Made by a program: the position numbers and the translations under genes. This document shows positions 1 to 19,375 of a stretch of DNA of 64,000 nt, in pieces. Below the pieces are notes generated by a model. The model was not told the DNA's origin and did not search any database. It saw nothing but the letters and a program-made list of their open reading frames with translations. Origin of the DNA: Centroberyx gerrardi (taxonomy: Eukaryota; Chordata; Actinopteri; Beryciformes; Berycidae); NCBI RefSeq assembly GCF_048128805.1, contig NC_136010.1, forward strand, positions 19,100,980 through 19,164,979, written 5' to 3'. Within the stretch, counting starts at the first letter, position 1. The number at the start of each line of letters is the position of its first letter.

Positions 1-820
1 ATTCATCATTGACTGTTTTACTACATATTAGTACAATCAAGTCCATTTGTGCAGTGTTGTCCAAATATTGCTAACTGTGATGACTCTGACCTCACTGATT
101 CAGCTAAGTATAGTCAGAGAGGGTTTGTATCTGTGACATGGCACCACACTAACGTTTCCAGTCTATCAAACACAACTGATGACTTTTACATGGGAAAGAA
201 TTTAGTGTGTTCAATATGTTATTTTATTCCTGTAACACTTAACATGAATATTGTGAAGGTGATCAGCTTCAGACTCCAGTCTGAGGCGACCTACCATCAA
301 TACTATGATTTGACAGATACCGGTACAACTTGCGGTGTTTTGCTGCTACTCATGAAGGTCATTTAAACAGAGAATTACTGACTCAAGTAACACATGTGAG
401 TCATCAGAAGTGGAAAGATGGTTCTTAACAGTCTTGAGGGGGTTTTGTATGTCTGAAAACAATCATATTTCAAACCAAAGAATATCATGTGTCACATCAA
501 GAAATACACTTTCTACAGTTTTATGATATTTTATTATATTTTATGTACAGTGAAGGCTGTTACAAAATGAAATGGAGCATTAAAACCCAGTGTCAAAAAT
601 GCTGTCCTTTATAGCAGTCCCAAAAACGTCACTATTGTGAATAACTGATCTATGGATCTTCTGTTAAAAAATGTCTGTTCTGTTTTTGTTTTGTTTTTTT
701 GTTTTTTTTTTGGTCTTGAAATTTGACTTAAAAGATGTTTCGATTTTGTTATTCGTCCTGTATATTTTTAAATTAATTTGAATATTGTTATCTGTCAATA
801 AAGTTCAATGTCTTTCATTT
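1..820 (+). other. Probable 3' UTR end of an upstream + strand gene
   Basis: AT-rich sequence with no convincing coding exon. It ends in a canonical AATAAA at 797-802, followed by T- and GT-rich sequence, which is the usual arrangement of a vertebrate polyadenylation site. I infer that an upstream + strand transcript terminates near 820. The 105-codon open frame at 49-366 has no recognisable similarity and looks like chance. The parent gene is outside the window. Confidence 0.45.
797..802 (+). terminator. Polyadenylation signal AATAAA
   Basis: Exact AATAAA hexamer with T/GT-rich sequence within the next 40 bases. It lies about 420 bases upstream of the was start codon, so it would end the preceding transcript. 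Confidence 0.5.
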
Positions 821-1020
821 GTACATATGTTTTGAGATATTCTTCTTCTTCTTCATCTACATAAAAGGATAAGTGCACTAAAACCTCACAATTGTATGAC
901 AATAAGCCGTAATCTGAATTTACACACAGGAGGAGAAAAACTGAGAAACAGAGCACTGCCTGTTCTGAAAATGGAAGTAACACATTCATTTGTTCTCGCT
1001 TGAGAGAAGGAAGAAAAGTG

Positions 1021-1218
1021 GGGGTAGAGAAGTGCGGTTGTCCGTTTCCTGCTCTGAGTTGTTATGTGCACATCACAGAAGAGAGAAGAGAAACTTCCTT
1101 GACACTCTTGAGCTCAGTATTCTGTCAGTGTTGAGAGGAGAGGAGAGGACGGGCACTTAAATGCCGTACGCAATCCTTTAAGACCAACTGGGAGATTTTG
1201 TTTTTTCATCAGAGGACC
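1021..1218 (+). promoter_or_regulatory. Candidate was promoter and 5' UTR with RUNX and ETS motifs
   Basis: Just before the was start codon there is a RUNX-type core (TGCGGT, 1033-1038) and, seven bases on, a TTTCCT (1045-1050), which is the reverse complement of an ETS AGGAAA core. Further purine-rich GGAA-type motifs lie at 960-1030 and 1085-1150. Human WAS is blood-specific and RUNX and ETS factors are major haematopoietic regulators, so the pairing fits. There is no clear TATA box. The transcription start is not determined. Confidence 0.4.
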
Positions 1219-4200
1219 ATGAGCCGTGGATCCAAAACTAAAACGGAGAGCAGCCACAGCTCTCTGCTGAGCCTGCAGGAGAATGAGAAGGTGGAGGAGC
1301 TGCTGGGCAGAAGGTGTGCTGTAAGTCCTGACCTGGCCTGCTGTAGGAGTTATCCACTGTGTCTGTCCTGGCTGTTGTGTGCTTTCTAATATGAGGCTAT
1401 GTTGTAAAGTGACAGGTAGTACAGGTTATCCCAGTAGTTACATACTAGTCTTTACCATGTCAACCCTCGAGCCTCGTCTCTGTTGCCTTTGGCGGTGAAG
1501 CACCATGTCTAGAATTTTTATGAGCGAATGTGAGAGTTGAGCCGTTAAACCACAGGCTTTTATTAGCTTTCTGTGTGTTTTAGTAGGATATATTAGAAAC
1601 TCCAAAGGTAATTTGGCATATTTGTTCTTTAAGGCAGCTTCAAAGGGAGCTCCTGTATTTTGTTACAAATGCAGTTTAAAATAAGTTGCTGACATTAGGT
1701 CATCAAAAAGGAGGCAGCTGTAACAGGAAGTGGTGGCTGAACCATTGCTTCCTCTGCTGTCAGAATTAGAGGCTGTAGCTGGGTCTAGTCATACAGAGCA
1801 GAAGTTGCTCTCTTCAAGCTGTTGAGGTGAACTTAAGTGTTTGCCTTCAGTTGCAGCTGGCTGGCATTACAAAAGAACAACAATAGCTGGTGATGACCCA
1901 CACGTTTTAAAAAGTAAAACAGCCAAAGTGGCCTTTTAGAGCGACGCTGCACTGCAAGCTGTTATCTATATAAATGAAAGCATTTGAGGAAGTGAGCTGC
2001 CACCACAAAGCTGCAAAATAACTAGTGAACTGCAGTGAAATGCTGAAGTGCCCTATCAGTGCTCCATTGTATCTAATGTGTGTTGTGTGTGTGTGTGTTT
2101 AGTCCATGGCCACTGCAGTAGCACAGCTGTACATGGCTCTGCCTCACAGTTCGTCCAGCTGGAGCCTGCAGCACACTGGAGTGGTCTGCTTCGTCAAGGA
2201 CAACCATCAGCGCTCCTACTTCATACGCATATTTGACATGAAGGTAACCACACACAGCGGTGCCCTTATGTCAAGGGCCTGAACACATGAGACTGACCAT
2301 GAGAGCTTTGGGCCCTCTTCAGACTGGTTGTTCTAACCACCACATTAAAGACTTAATACACAATGACAGAAGACGACTCAGATCTGACTGCTGTTGCAAG
2401 GCTGAAATATTTATCATGTTTTTTTTCCACAGGCAGGGAAGCAGGTGTGGGAGCAGGAGCTCTACAACCAGATTGTTTACCGCTCTTCTCAGCCATACTT
2501 TCACACTTTTGCTGCTGATGTAAGCAAGAACACACACACTTTTTCTTTTTTTGCAATTTCTTGATATTAAACATGCAACTTCCTGTGTTGAATATAGAGA
2601 ACTTCAGAATATTGTGGGTTTTTTTAATGAGTGTGTGATATCTTGTTCATTCTAACACAATGCAGGACTGTCAAGTGGGGCTGAACTTTGCTAATGTACA
2701 GGAAGCTGAGGCTTTCCAACACGCTGTGGAGGAGAAGATTAACCAAAGAAATAACCGTCAAGGTCAGCGAGTTCAACGTCTCCATGTAGTTGTTTGTTTT
2801 TAGAATTACAATTCATGTAATTGAGTTTTTAGATTATGGTTCATAGCCATATCTTAAAGCATAACTCCTGACTTTACGATATTTATACAGTATATTCGTA
2901 AGATATTCAGATGGTTCTTTGACTTAAGAGTAGTCCAAAAACTCTGTGCAGGTGAAATGGTTTGCTTCTTCAATAATCGCCACACAAATATCTAATCACT
3001 GGTAATACTACATCAATGTGATTCAAAGGGGCAACTGCAATATGTTTCATCATTCTTAGTCAAATCAATTTAAATCCACTTAAATGAGGATGATTTAAAC
3101 CAAAATTTGAAAGCTTTCAGGCCAAAGTTCTTTATATATTCAGTTACATCATTAGCAAGCAGTCTAACAACCAGTATATGTGCTTTATAAAACATACCAA
3201 AAAATAAATAAATAAATTCTCAGGGCAATCTTTAAAAAATGCAGCTCTAAATGGTACTGTATCTATTACAGCTTGCTCTGCTTTAGACAAGAAAGAAATG
3301 TGTTAACTTTAAGGAAAAGTCAGTTGCAGAAATGTCGTACATTAGTGTGATGAAGTGCTGAAAACTGTTTTTTCACACTCTCATATCCTCTGTTATTCAC
3401 AGATAAGAAACAGCGCCCCCTGCTGTCTAATGGTAAGATGCAAATTAGTATAGACAAAATGTAGCTAATAGTGAAAGTAGTCCTTCCTTCCTCTTTTCAT
3501 GTTGTCTGTCACTTTTACAGAAAGAGGCGCCCTACCTCCACTGCCACATGGCAAAGGTGCGTCCCTCCTCATCCTCCTCCTCTGCATGTCTTTCTGTTGG
3601 AACTGTTATTACCGCCCATGATGCATTAGATAAAACGAGTGCCAAACTGTATCTAATCTGTATCTACTGCAAAACCAGGACCTGCTATCGCCGCTTCTCC
3701 CTCCATGGCCACGGTGGACATCCAGAACCCAGATATCCAGCCTTCACGCTACCGCTCTGTGCTTTCACCAGTGGCTCCCTCAAATGTGACCAGCAAATCC
3801 AAGAAGGAGAAGAAGAGCAAGAAAAAGGGCACCAAGCTCTCCAAAGCAGACATAGGGGCACCCAGTGGGTTTAAGTGAGTAAAGTGAGATGTCAGGCAGT
3901 GAAGTTTGGTATTATCGAGAAGAGAATCGTTGTTATTTTACTCCATATCCTCTCTATTATCGGATCTATTTGCTCAAATTGTAGCTGTATCTGTCAGACT
4001 TAATTTTATTGCGCTCACACCTGTTTCCCTCCTGTCAGACATGTTACTCATGTCGGCTGGGACCCCAACAACCTCGACCCCGATCTGCTGAAGCTGCTCT
4101 CCTGCGCTGGGATCGGTGAAGCCGAGATGAGGGACGAAGAAACCTCCCAGCTCATCTACAACATCATCGAGCAGTCTGGAGGCATGGAGGCGGTCAAGAA

Positions 4201-5958
4201 GGAGGTGAACCAAGGAGGTGAGACTGCATCATTTTGTGCTTCCTCTCCAACATCGTTACTCTACTGATTACTGTGAGGGTCTAAAGCTCAGCTGGGTTGT
4301 AATCTAGCATCTTGTCTTTTCTCATTCCTTTGCTCTGTAGCTGGACCTCCGCCCCCTCCACCTGGCAGGCAGGGCCCTCTCCCTCTGGTGCCTGGCTTCT
4401 CCTCCTCTGGCCCCGCCCCTCCACCTCCTCGAGGCCGCTCTGGCCCCCTGCCCCCTGTCCCGGGCCAGCCACAGCGAGGGGGCCCCCCACAGCCGGCCCC
4501 GGTGCGCGGAGGCCTGCCACCCCCACCTCCCACGAATCGAGGTGGACCTCCACCGCCGCCGCCGCACTCCACGTCTTCCCACTTCCCATCACACCCACCC
4601 TCTAAGTCCTCTCACTTCTCCCCACCGCCGCCACCCTCCATGTCGTCCCATGCCCCTCCCCCTCCCCCGCCTCCCTCTGGCCCGCACCGCTCCATGGGCG
4701 CTCCACCTCCTCCTGCACCTTCTGCGGCCAGCAGGGGAGGCCCTGCACCTCCACCTCCTCCGCCTCCTCCCCCTCCGCCCCCACAGGCGCCGAGCTATTC
4801 AGACTTCCCTCCTCCTCCTCCTCCTTCCGCTGGCCCGCCGCCACCCACCACTCCATCTGGGGGAGGAGGAGGAGGTGGAGGTGGAGACGGGAGAGGGGCC
4901 CTGCTAGATCAGATCCGACTGGGGAAGAAGCTCAGAAATGTAAACCAAACTTTTTTTTTTTTTTTTCAAATATTCCACAAATGTTATACACTCACTGAGC
5001 ACTTTATTAGGAACACCTGTACACCTGCTTATTCAGGCAATTATCCATTCAGCCAATCATGTGGCAGCAGTGCAATGCATAAGATCATGCAGATACAGGT
5101 CAGCAGTTTCAGTTCATGTTCACATCAAGCATCAGAATGGGGAAAAAATGTGATCTCAGTGACTTTGACCGTGGCATGGTTGTTGGTGCCAGACAGGCTG
5201 GTTTGAGTATTTCTGAAACTGCTGATCTCCTGGGATTTTCACACACAACAGTCTCTAGAGTTTACACAGAATGGTGCGAAAAACAAAAAACATCCAGTGA
5301 GCAGCAGTTCTGCGGACGGAAACGCCTTGTTGATGAGAGAGGTCAGAGGAGAATGGCTAGACTAGTTGGAGCTGACAGAACAGTCTACAGTAACTCAGAT
5401 AACCTCTTTACAACTGTGGTGAGCAGAACAGCATCTCAGAATGCAACACGTCCAACCTGGAGGCAGATGTCACTTTGGTAGCCGGTTGACATTGAGCTGA
5501 AAGCTGATACCTACCCAGTATTAGTAAGGTGTTCCTAATAAAGTGCTCAGTGAGTGTATATCAACATGCAACTCTTGATTATCGTACTGAAATGCATCAT
5601 AAGTAGAGTTTAACTTGATCACTTGAGCCCCATGTTCATGTCAAAATGGCATCCTGCTGTCCCGGTGTGTATTCTAGGTGACAGAGTGTGCTGATCCAGC
5701 TCCATCTGCACAGCCAGAGGGAGGGGAGGGCATCGTAGGAGCTCTGATGATGGTCATGCAGAAGAGGAGTAAAGTCATCCATTCCTCTGGTAAATATGAA
5801 TTACAATTCCTCCTCCACCTTCCATAGAAGGCAGTTCTGAAAACCTTGAATCAAGAGAGTGAAAAAAGTCTTATACTTTATATTTGTCTTCTGTTTCAGA
5901 TGAAGGTGAAGATGAGGGTGGGGATGATGAAGATGACGATGACGAATGGGATGACTGA
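1219..5958 (+). CDS. was: Wiskott-Aldrich syndrome protein (Was), actin nucleation-promoting factor
   Basis: Activates the Arp2/3 complex downstream of Cdc42 in blood cells. Coding exons: 1219-1320, 2103-2243, 2433-2519, 2666-2762, 3403-3432, 3521-3556, 3679-3874, 4039-4217, 4341-4939, 5678-5789, 5900-5958. All junctions are GT-AG and phases agree, giving about 545 residues (human WAS 502). Domains in order: WH1 (about 20-143); lysine-rich basic region (about 197-219); CRIB/GTPase-binding segment (IGAPSGFKH, then HVGWDP) with the regulatory tyrosine in LIYNIIEQ; long proline-rich region (about 290-460); a single WH2 motif ([15 protein letters not shown]); central helix ([15 protein letters not shown]); acidic tail ending DDEWDD. 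The serine pair in HSSDEGED matches the CK2 sites of human WASP. One WH2 rather than two favours was over wasl. Oddity: the CRIB segment lacks about six residues between GWDP and NNLDPDL compared with human WASP. Confidence 0.95.
4987..5558 (+). mobile_element. Internally deleted Tc1/mariner-type DNA transposon in a was intron
   Basis: Perfect 31-bp terminal inverted repeats at 4987-5017 and 5528-5558 (TACACTCACTGAGCACTTTA and its complement), flanked by TA on both sides (4985-4986, 5559-5560), as expected for Tc1/mariner insertion. Inside, an open frame at 5116-5481 encodes the N-terminal helix-turn-helix part of a Tc1 transposase, including [11 protein letters not shown] and [20 protein letters not shown]. 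The catalytic DDE part is absent, so this 572-bp copy cannot encode an active enzyme. It sits between the WH2 exon and the central-helix exon of was, in the sense direction. Confidence 0.9.
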
Positions 5959-6123
5959 TATACGAGTTGTTGTTCCTGTGGATTTTCCTTATATTTGCCC
6001 ATAGGCATTGAACTTAATTTGACTGTGATTTTTACTTGTCAACCCCTAACTTGCAACACTGTTAAATGCTGTTTGATTTGTCACGGGTTCGTTCATTGCA
6101 GTCTGGAGTACAACTTGAATATG

Positions 6124-6129
6124 ATTAAA
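6124..6129 (+). terminator. was polyadenylation signal ATTAAA
   Basis: ATTAAA followed by a GT-rich stretch (ctgtgtgagtgatatatg), 166 bases after the was stop codon. It implies a short was 3' UTR of about 190 bases. No AATAAA is seen closer to the stop. Confidence 0.55.
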
Positions 6130-6159
6130 ACTGTGTGAGTGATATATGTAATTCAATAT

Positions 6160-6981
6160 AAAGGACTGAAAGTGAAAGGCTAATTTGAGAATTCAGAAAT
6201 CTTTATATATTTGTTTGAACATTTCCAGTGTAGAATTTATCAGCATGACAGCACATAGCACTGTGTTACTCACAATGAAGGTGAACGGTGGCTCTGATTG
6301 GAAGATATTTCCATTTAACTCTTGTTCCTTGTCCTTCCATTGAAAAGAGCCTTTCTAACTTTTGCAAATACAGTATTTGGCAGAACAACAACAATCAATA
6401 CTAAATCTGAGCCAGTTTCATTCCCATTTTTATAACATGTACATATAAAATTATGTTCCTATATTTTTCATACATTTGTGCAAAGAGCCCTAATTCCCTC
6501 TAAAACCACCACCAACAAAGTGCATAACTGGAAGAATACTGTTTGCTACACATATCTTCAACACACACATAGGTCACTAGAGCACAGGACAGTAAGGGAG
6601 TCATTACATGACAACAATGGAATTGGTTTGAAAGAATACATTACACCTTACAGACAGCATTATACATCGAGGTTGCAAAAAAAAAACAACAGAGTAAACT
6701 GTACAATTTGCAAACAAATAAGCATGCAACGTATGCATTTATACCCTTATATTATTATCATACAATACAAGAGTAAACCAATGGATTGACCATATCATGA
6801 CCATATATATTATATTCACAATCAATATATTACATTTTCTATTTCAAGATACTTAACAACGGCATGAGAGCATCACCTGCTTTTGTGTGAATGGAGGTGA
6901 CGCACAGTCATGCGTGTCAAACATGGAAGTCCACCTAGAGTCCAGACAGGCCAGTGTTGGACGGCGTCAGTCCCGTTCTCT
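6160..6981 (-). other. 3' UTR and intergenic space between convergent was and sema3f
   Basis: AT-rich sequence with no supportable coding exon. The right part should be the 3' UTR of the semaphorin gene, read leftward. I did not find a clear AATAAA on the - strand here, so the end of that transcript is uncertain. Confidence 0.4.
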
Positions 6982-14366
<7,385 letters not shown>

Positions 14367-16167
14367 GCAGGTAGACCACAGAGATCTAAATCTGGACGAA
14401 GAAAGACAGAGGAATGAGCTATTATTACAGAGCGCCCCATGAGAAATATGAGACAGAAAAAGAAGGAAGGACAAGCAAGAGACTCCCTCTGATCTCCCTG
14501 ATCAGAAGACTGGCACGCAGCCTTCTGAGGCGAGATGTATAGTTTGGCAGGAAAGAACAAAATCCAAATCTGCACACCTGCTCTGGAAAATATAACGACC
14601 CTATTCTTTATTTAGAGCACAAATGTAGGGAGGTATGTGTAAAGATTATATAATGGTACTTGCAAGCAAAGAAACTTTCAGAAAGCAGGACCCCAACACT
14701 CATCAGTGATCCTCTCTCTCTCTGTCTGTCTCTCAATCTTTCAACAAAGCACACCTACTTTCCAAAATGCATGACTGAAATACATGACAGTTCAAAGAAA
14801 CAGGTAGTCCTATCTGAAACAATTTCTGACAGTTTAGGGGTGTTGAAAGGTAGCCTAACTGTTAGACCTTAACTCAAGCATTCATTATGCATCTGCACTT
14901 TGCTGGAGAGGATCCCATATAAATTATGAATACTAAAAGCTGAGTCCATAACATCCATTAAATTGTCTCCCTGAAGGTGTGCTTTGCTTGGGCTATAGGC
15001 TATCCCACCGGCCTTTCTTTTTCTCATGACATCCATGTAGCCAAGGCAGGAAATTATGGCTTTTAAAAGAAGTATTCATGGTTTAAAACTTAACAAACTT
15101 CACAAATGCTCCTATGGTCATTACATTTCATAATAAGGTGTGCTGAGATAAAGCCTTTAGACCAGGCTTTCCCAGCCATGGAAACTATGTGGGGTCCCAT
15201 GATATGAAAATGGGGTCCCATGGAAAAATTCTGATCAAACTAAAATGACTGGTGTGCTGATCATTTAAAAATTAAAAACAGAAGCCACTTCCTGGCCTGA
15301 TTGCCATGGACCAGCTCAGCAGAGCAGCTTGACTTCTGCCCCCCTTATGGGTGACTTATATTCAGTATGTGTAATCACGTTGATGTGAACAGATTTCATG
15401 AAGAGTCATAGGAATTTGTGACCTAAATACAGGATCACCCACTAAAAAAGGTTGTAAACCCTTAATTTTCTTATGAGAAAGATGTGTACTAATCCTATAA
15501 TAGATTTTATAATAGAACAAAAAAAAAACTATAAGACCACTATAAAGTCACTACTGAGTACCACAGACACACAAGAATTCCCTTTAGGAATTTTATTATA
15601 AGCATTCCTATAGGTAATTCTTATATAGGGAATTAAGGTAAAGATTTTGGGTCTAAGCATATGGGCTATCTCAATAGTATAGACTAAACCCAATCCTACC
15701 CATTACACTTAATCTAGGTTCATCTAAAATTATGATTAAACAAATATAACTAGAAGCATGATAGATATTCATCATATTCAAAACCTTGAAATATCTAAAT
15801 TGCGACCATCACCAGTAAGAAATATCACTGGCGTGCCTGTGGTAGTCAATGGTGATTTTATGGTGACCCATTGTACTTCGTGGTATTTTTTATCTGTTAC
15901 GGTATTTCTGTAGGATTTTCTATGGTAAAATTACTGACCGGTGGTAGCGGCGTGATATTTGAAAGTTTTGCTGTAATATTTACACGGTATACCTTTAAAA
16001 TGTATTATAAGCTTACTATAACCTAGTTCTTTTTCCATGGGGAGTGCACACTTACCTGTGAACTCAACATCCCGAGATAGAAACCGTCCTATTTCCTTCA
16101 ATGATCTACAGTAGAGAACATAGATTAAAAGTTGAGGTTGAGAGAGAGAGAGAAAAAGTTGTCCTAC
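14367..16167 (-). other. Probable 5' UTR intron of the semaphorin gene
   Basis: Non-coding sequence upstream of the signal-peptide exon. It contains one possible decayed MITE (about 15164-15460) and several short AT palindromes around 15590-15640. No coding exon is seen. Confidence 0.4.
15164..15460. mobile_element. Possible degraded hAT-like MITE
   Basis: The left edge (caggctttcccagcc) and right edge (ggttgtaaaccc) are weak inverted repeats of each other. The interior carries a GGGGTCCCATGG-type motif like that of the hAT-like copies at 29514 and 58486. No clear target duplication is visible. This is a pattern match only. Confidence 0.3.
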
Positions 16168-16310
16168 CTTTGTTCTCTGACTTTCTCGATACCCGCTAAG
16201 CCACGGAGATCCAAAACTTGCAGGGTGTTATCGCTGCATTCCCTGCGTTTCGCACCTCGGAGCGGGGTTGGAAAATCTTTCCCAGCCCTGCGCAGGAATA
16301 AAACAATCCA
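16168..16310 (-). other. Candidate non-coding first exon of the semaphorin gene
   Basis: On the - strand a GC-richer stretch ends in a strong splice donor (AACAAAG followed by GTAGGAC, junction at 16168/16167). It is the best candidate 5' UTR exon for the downstream signal-peptide exon. The 5' boundary is a guess; RNA data would be needed. Confidence 0.3.
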
Positions 16311-18127
16311 ATGCGTTTTAAAATCCCCTTGATAAAAAAAAAACGTTGCCTATTAATCGACGGTATTCCTTCAATGTAAGACAGAAAAAAAACAAAAACA
16401 AGCAACAACAATTGATCCCTGAACGCTTATTCCACTCCTCCCAAAAAAACTTTAAGTATGGATGGCAACAACCATCACCATTATCTGATGCGATCAAGAT
16501 GCTGCTCCATGTATCCTTTACTGGGAGTTTGATGCTGTTCCAGTCTGAATCAAGTGACCAGGTGCAGGTGTTGGGAGTCTGTCTGCCCCGCTGTCCTCTC
16601 CCTTCTGTTCTGCCCCCACCCACCCTTCCCTCTCCTGTTGGCCCACAGCAGCATTGGACCAAACCTCTTGGTACACCATATGGGTATTATTAACCCTCTT
16701 GCTGCTGGTGCGTTTATCACACTGCTTCCATCTACACTGGCTTCTAGGTGTAAAAGTGAAACTATTTATTATTAATCTATATAGTTTTTTGGCCAAGTTT
16801 ATTTGCAATGGATTTGATTGAGTTTGATGGAACCTGATGTGATGGACTTACACCCACTGTCTTATATAAATGCTTTTCTCATGCACCAGGAGGGCTATTC
16901 TTACACACGAATGCAGGAGCAGTGCTTCACTATTAATGGGGAGCCAGTTCTGTGTCTTGAAAAATGCCACCATTACTCTACAGCGGGACAGATGAAAAAG
17001 ATTCCTGGGATTCCTCTTTGGCCGGCTCCTGGGCTCACGACAACAGTGACAAAGTCAGCAGGAGGGGGGGGGGGGGCTGGACGTAAAGGACATCCATCCT
17101 CTTAATACAGCCCCGAGCTCGAAATTAAACAGCTTCTAGAGTGCTTTGTGGTAAGCTCTGACGCAGTAGGTGCACTGAAGACACAAAAGCAGAGGCTGGA
17201 TATATTGTGAGCAGTGGCCTTGCAGACAGTAAAATAAAATAAACACATGGAGCAAAGCGATGCGTCAGTGACAGCAATGTGTGTGAAAAGCCAAAGAGGA
17301 GGGCAGTTCCTGGCAAACTTCAGGAACCTTCAGTTCAGACTTCCCTCTCCCAGAAATGACCTTTATGTGACAACATGCTTGGGTTTCATGCGTATTCATG
17401 TTGGGTTTTAACCAGATGCGATCTACAATGGTGTCTCCAAGATGTGTCCAGGTTTAGAGCGGAGGGGGTCTTTGTTTCTCGCTCTATGGGAGGCATCCCT
17501 CTCTTTCCAGCTGAGGAAATGAGTCATGAGTGTGTGCTGAGTTCAGGTTTCCGTGTGCTCTCAAGTTTGGCCATGGACAGCAGTACACTGCCCGGCTCCC
17601 ACTGCTTCACAGGCACCTCTAACGTCACCCATGGCTCTGATACTGCACCATTCAATGGTCTTATCTGAGCAGCACCCACCCACTATTGCCTCAACTTGCT
17701 GAGAGAGATAGGAGCCACCGTGTGTTCACCACCGTTACACTGGAATGGGCATTTTTACTCTGTGTGAGTGGAAGGACCAGACACAAAAGGGTGCGAATAG
17801 GCCTGCTACCTACAGCATGATGGATGGATTTGGTATTACAGAGACAGACAGCATGTGTTAGAAAGCAAACTTTGTGTCTGTCTGGTCCACAAAAAGCTTT
17901 GTCAGGAGGATCTTCTGGTCTAATGGATAGGTGATGTGAAATGTGAGGGAGACATCCATCCCTGCAGGACAAGAAGGCTCCAGTTGAATCCCTGACCCTC
18001 AGACACATCAATCATGTCATCAAGTCTAAGGGCGGAGTATTGTCCCCCGAGGAAAAACAACCCATTATTTGACTTACTGACGGCCTTTTCTGTATTGATG
18101 AATTGAACATTGAGAGTCTTTGAACAA

Positions 18128-18240
18128 GCCCTGCAATGGACTGGCGGCCTGTCTCCCGGCCTTCCACCCAATGCATGCTGGGATTGGCTCCAGCCCCCCT
18201 GCAACCCTGAGAGGAATTGAGTGGGTAGAGAAAATGAAGG
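18128..18240 (+). repeat. Teleost SINE/LINE 3' tail fragment
   Basis: Contains the characteristic string caatgcatgctgggattgg followed by ctccagcccccctgcaaccc and a gtgggtagagaaaatgaagg tail. This is the shared 3' region of many fish SINEs and their partner LINEs. Only the tail is present, and the family cannot be fixed from it. Confidence 0.7.
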
Positions 18241-18563
18241 ATATTATTGATCAGGATTATTCCAAAAATGTATAACCACAACACTTTGCAGTTGCAGGAA
18301 TATTTCTCTCCCAGCTTTTTTTTTTTTTTTGCTTACAATTATTATCTTACAGGACAGAAAAAATGTAAACATCCAAAACTTAAAGATATGGGAACAGGTG
18401 CTGCTACTGACATCCATGAACTTCACGCGCCAATGAATATCAAAAGAAGAGAACAACATCTTTGACACGAAGGTGCGCATACGTGGCGCACATTCCAGTC
18501 GCAGCTTGCTTGCCTCGCACTGTATTGGAAGTGGGGAGATTGCAGGTTTTTACAGAGAGGACG

Positions 18564-18599
18564 GTCTCCCTGAGCTTCAGCAAGGAAGCTCAGGGAGAC
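18564..18599. repeat. Perfect 15-bp hairpin
   Basis: The left arm gtctccctgagcttc (18564-18578) and right arm gaagctcagggagac (18585-18599) are exact reverse complements separated by a 6-base loop (agcaag). Pairing stops at both outer ends. The stem is too short for a standard microRNA precursor. Confidence 0.9.
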
Positions 18600-19375
18600 G
18601 GAGCGCCGTGTACAGCATGCCACGTGTCCACCAGGCCGGCCAGCCAGCCACCATCTGCCTTGAAGACAAGACTGGCACTCTCCCTCACTATAAAATGCAG
18701 CTGGGAGAATCAACAGCTGTTGAAGAATAGCTCCTTCCAAATAACAAAAGGGGGGTGGGGGGGTGGGGGGGTGCACAGAAAAAGAGGGATAGTGAGTTTG
18801 TGTGTCAGATGAGTGAAAGTGCAGTGCTTGTGTCTTGCAAGGTAAATCTGTCACCACTCTTGCATTAGCATTTGGAACCAGCTGAATAAATGAGTGTGCG
18901 AATGTTCTAGCTAATTAAAGATAGATTCTGTGGTTTTAGAGGCACTAAAAAGTCCAGAATGGTTTTGTTTTTAGTATGCACTAAGATCTTCACTTCAACT
19001 CCATCTGAACCTGTATCACAGACATCCTTTGTACTTACATATGTATGGAGAATCCCATTGGAAAGCCTTTTAGGCTTAAAAAAAAGTGAGAATACACTGA
19101 ATAGCTCTTTTGGAGACAAATTCATATGCCCATATGCATGCACATGTGCACACAGACATGGATACACACATACACTCGCTCCAACAAGCTACAGCTCTGC
19201 AGCTTCAATTAGAATGAAAATCATTCCCCTTTTCTCTCTCTCCATCCCCCCTCTATCTCCCTCTCTCTTTCTCTCTACGTACATCCTTGAGACGCCAGGC
19301 TCCAGGTGAATTTCAATGTCAAAGACAAGTAGGTAATACAAGCGCTGCAATCTGTTCATTCTGTCAAGTGGTTTG

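Noticed and set aside
49-366. 105-codon open frame at the left edge
   Set aside because: No similarity, AT-rich, and inside what looks like a 3' UTR.
4281-4907. Several overlapping open frames on both strands
   Set aside because: Shadows of the GC-rich proline exon of was. Only the frame joined by the splice sites encodes a known protein.
15820-15990. Possible MITE with ends like aaatatcactggcg
   Set aside because: The two ends match only loosely in inverted orientation and no target duplication is visible.
16818-17105. 95-codon open frame in the gene-free stretch
   Set aside because: No similarity to a known family, no splice context, and it ends in a G-run low-complexity segment.
18564-18599. 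MicroRNA precursor
   Set aside because: The stem is only 15 base pairs and does not extend outward, too short for a standard precursor.
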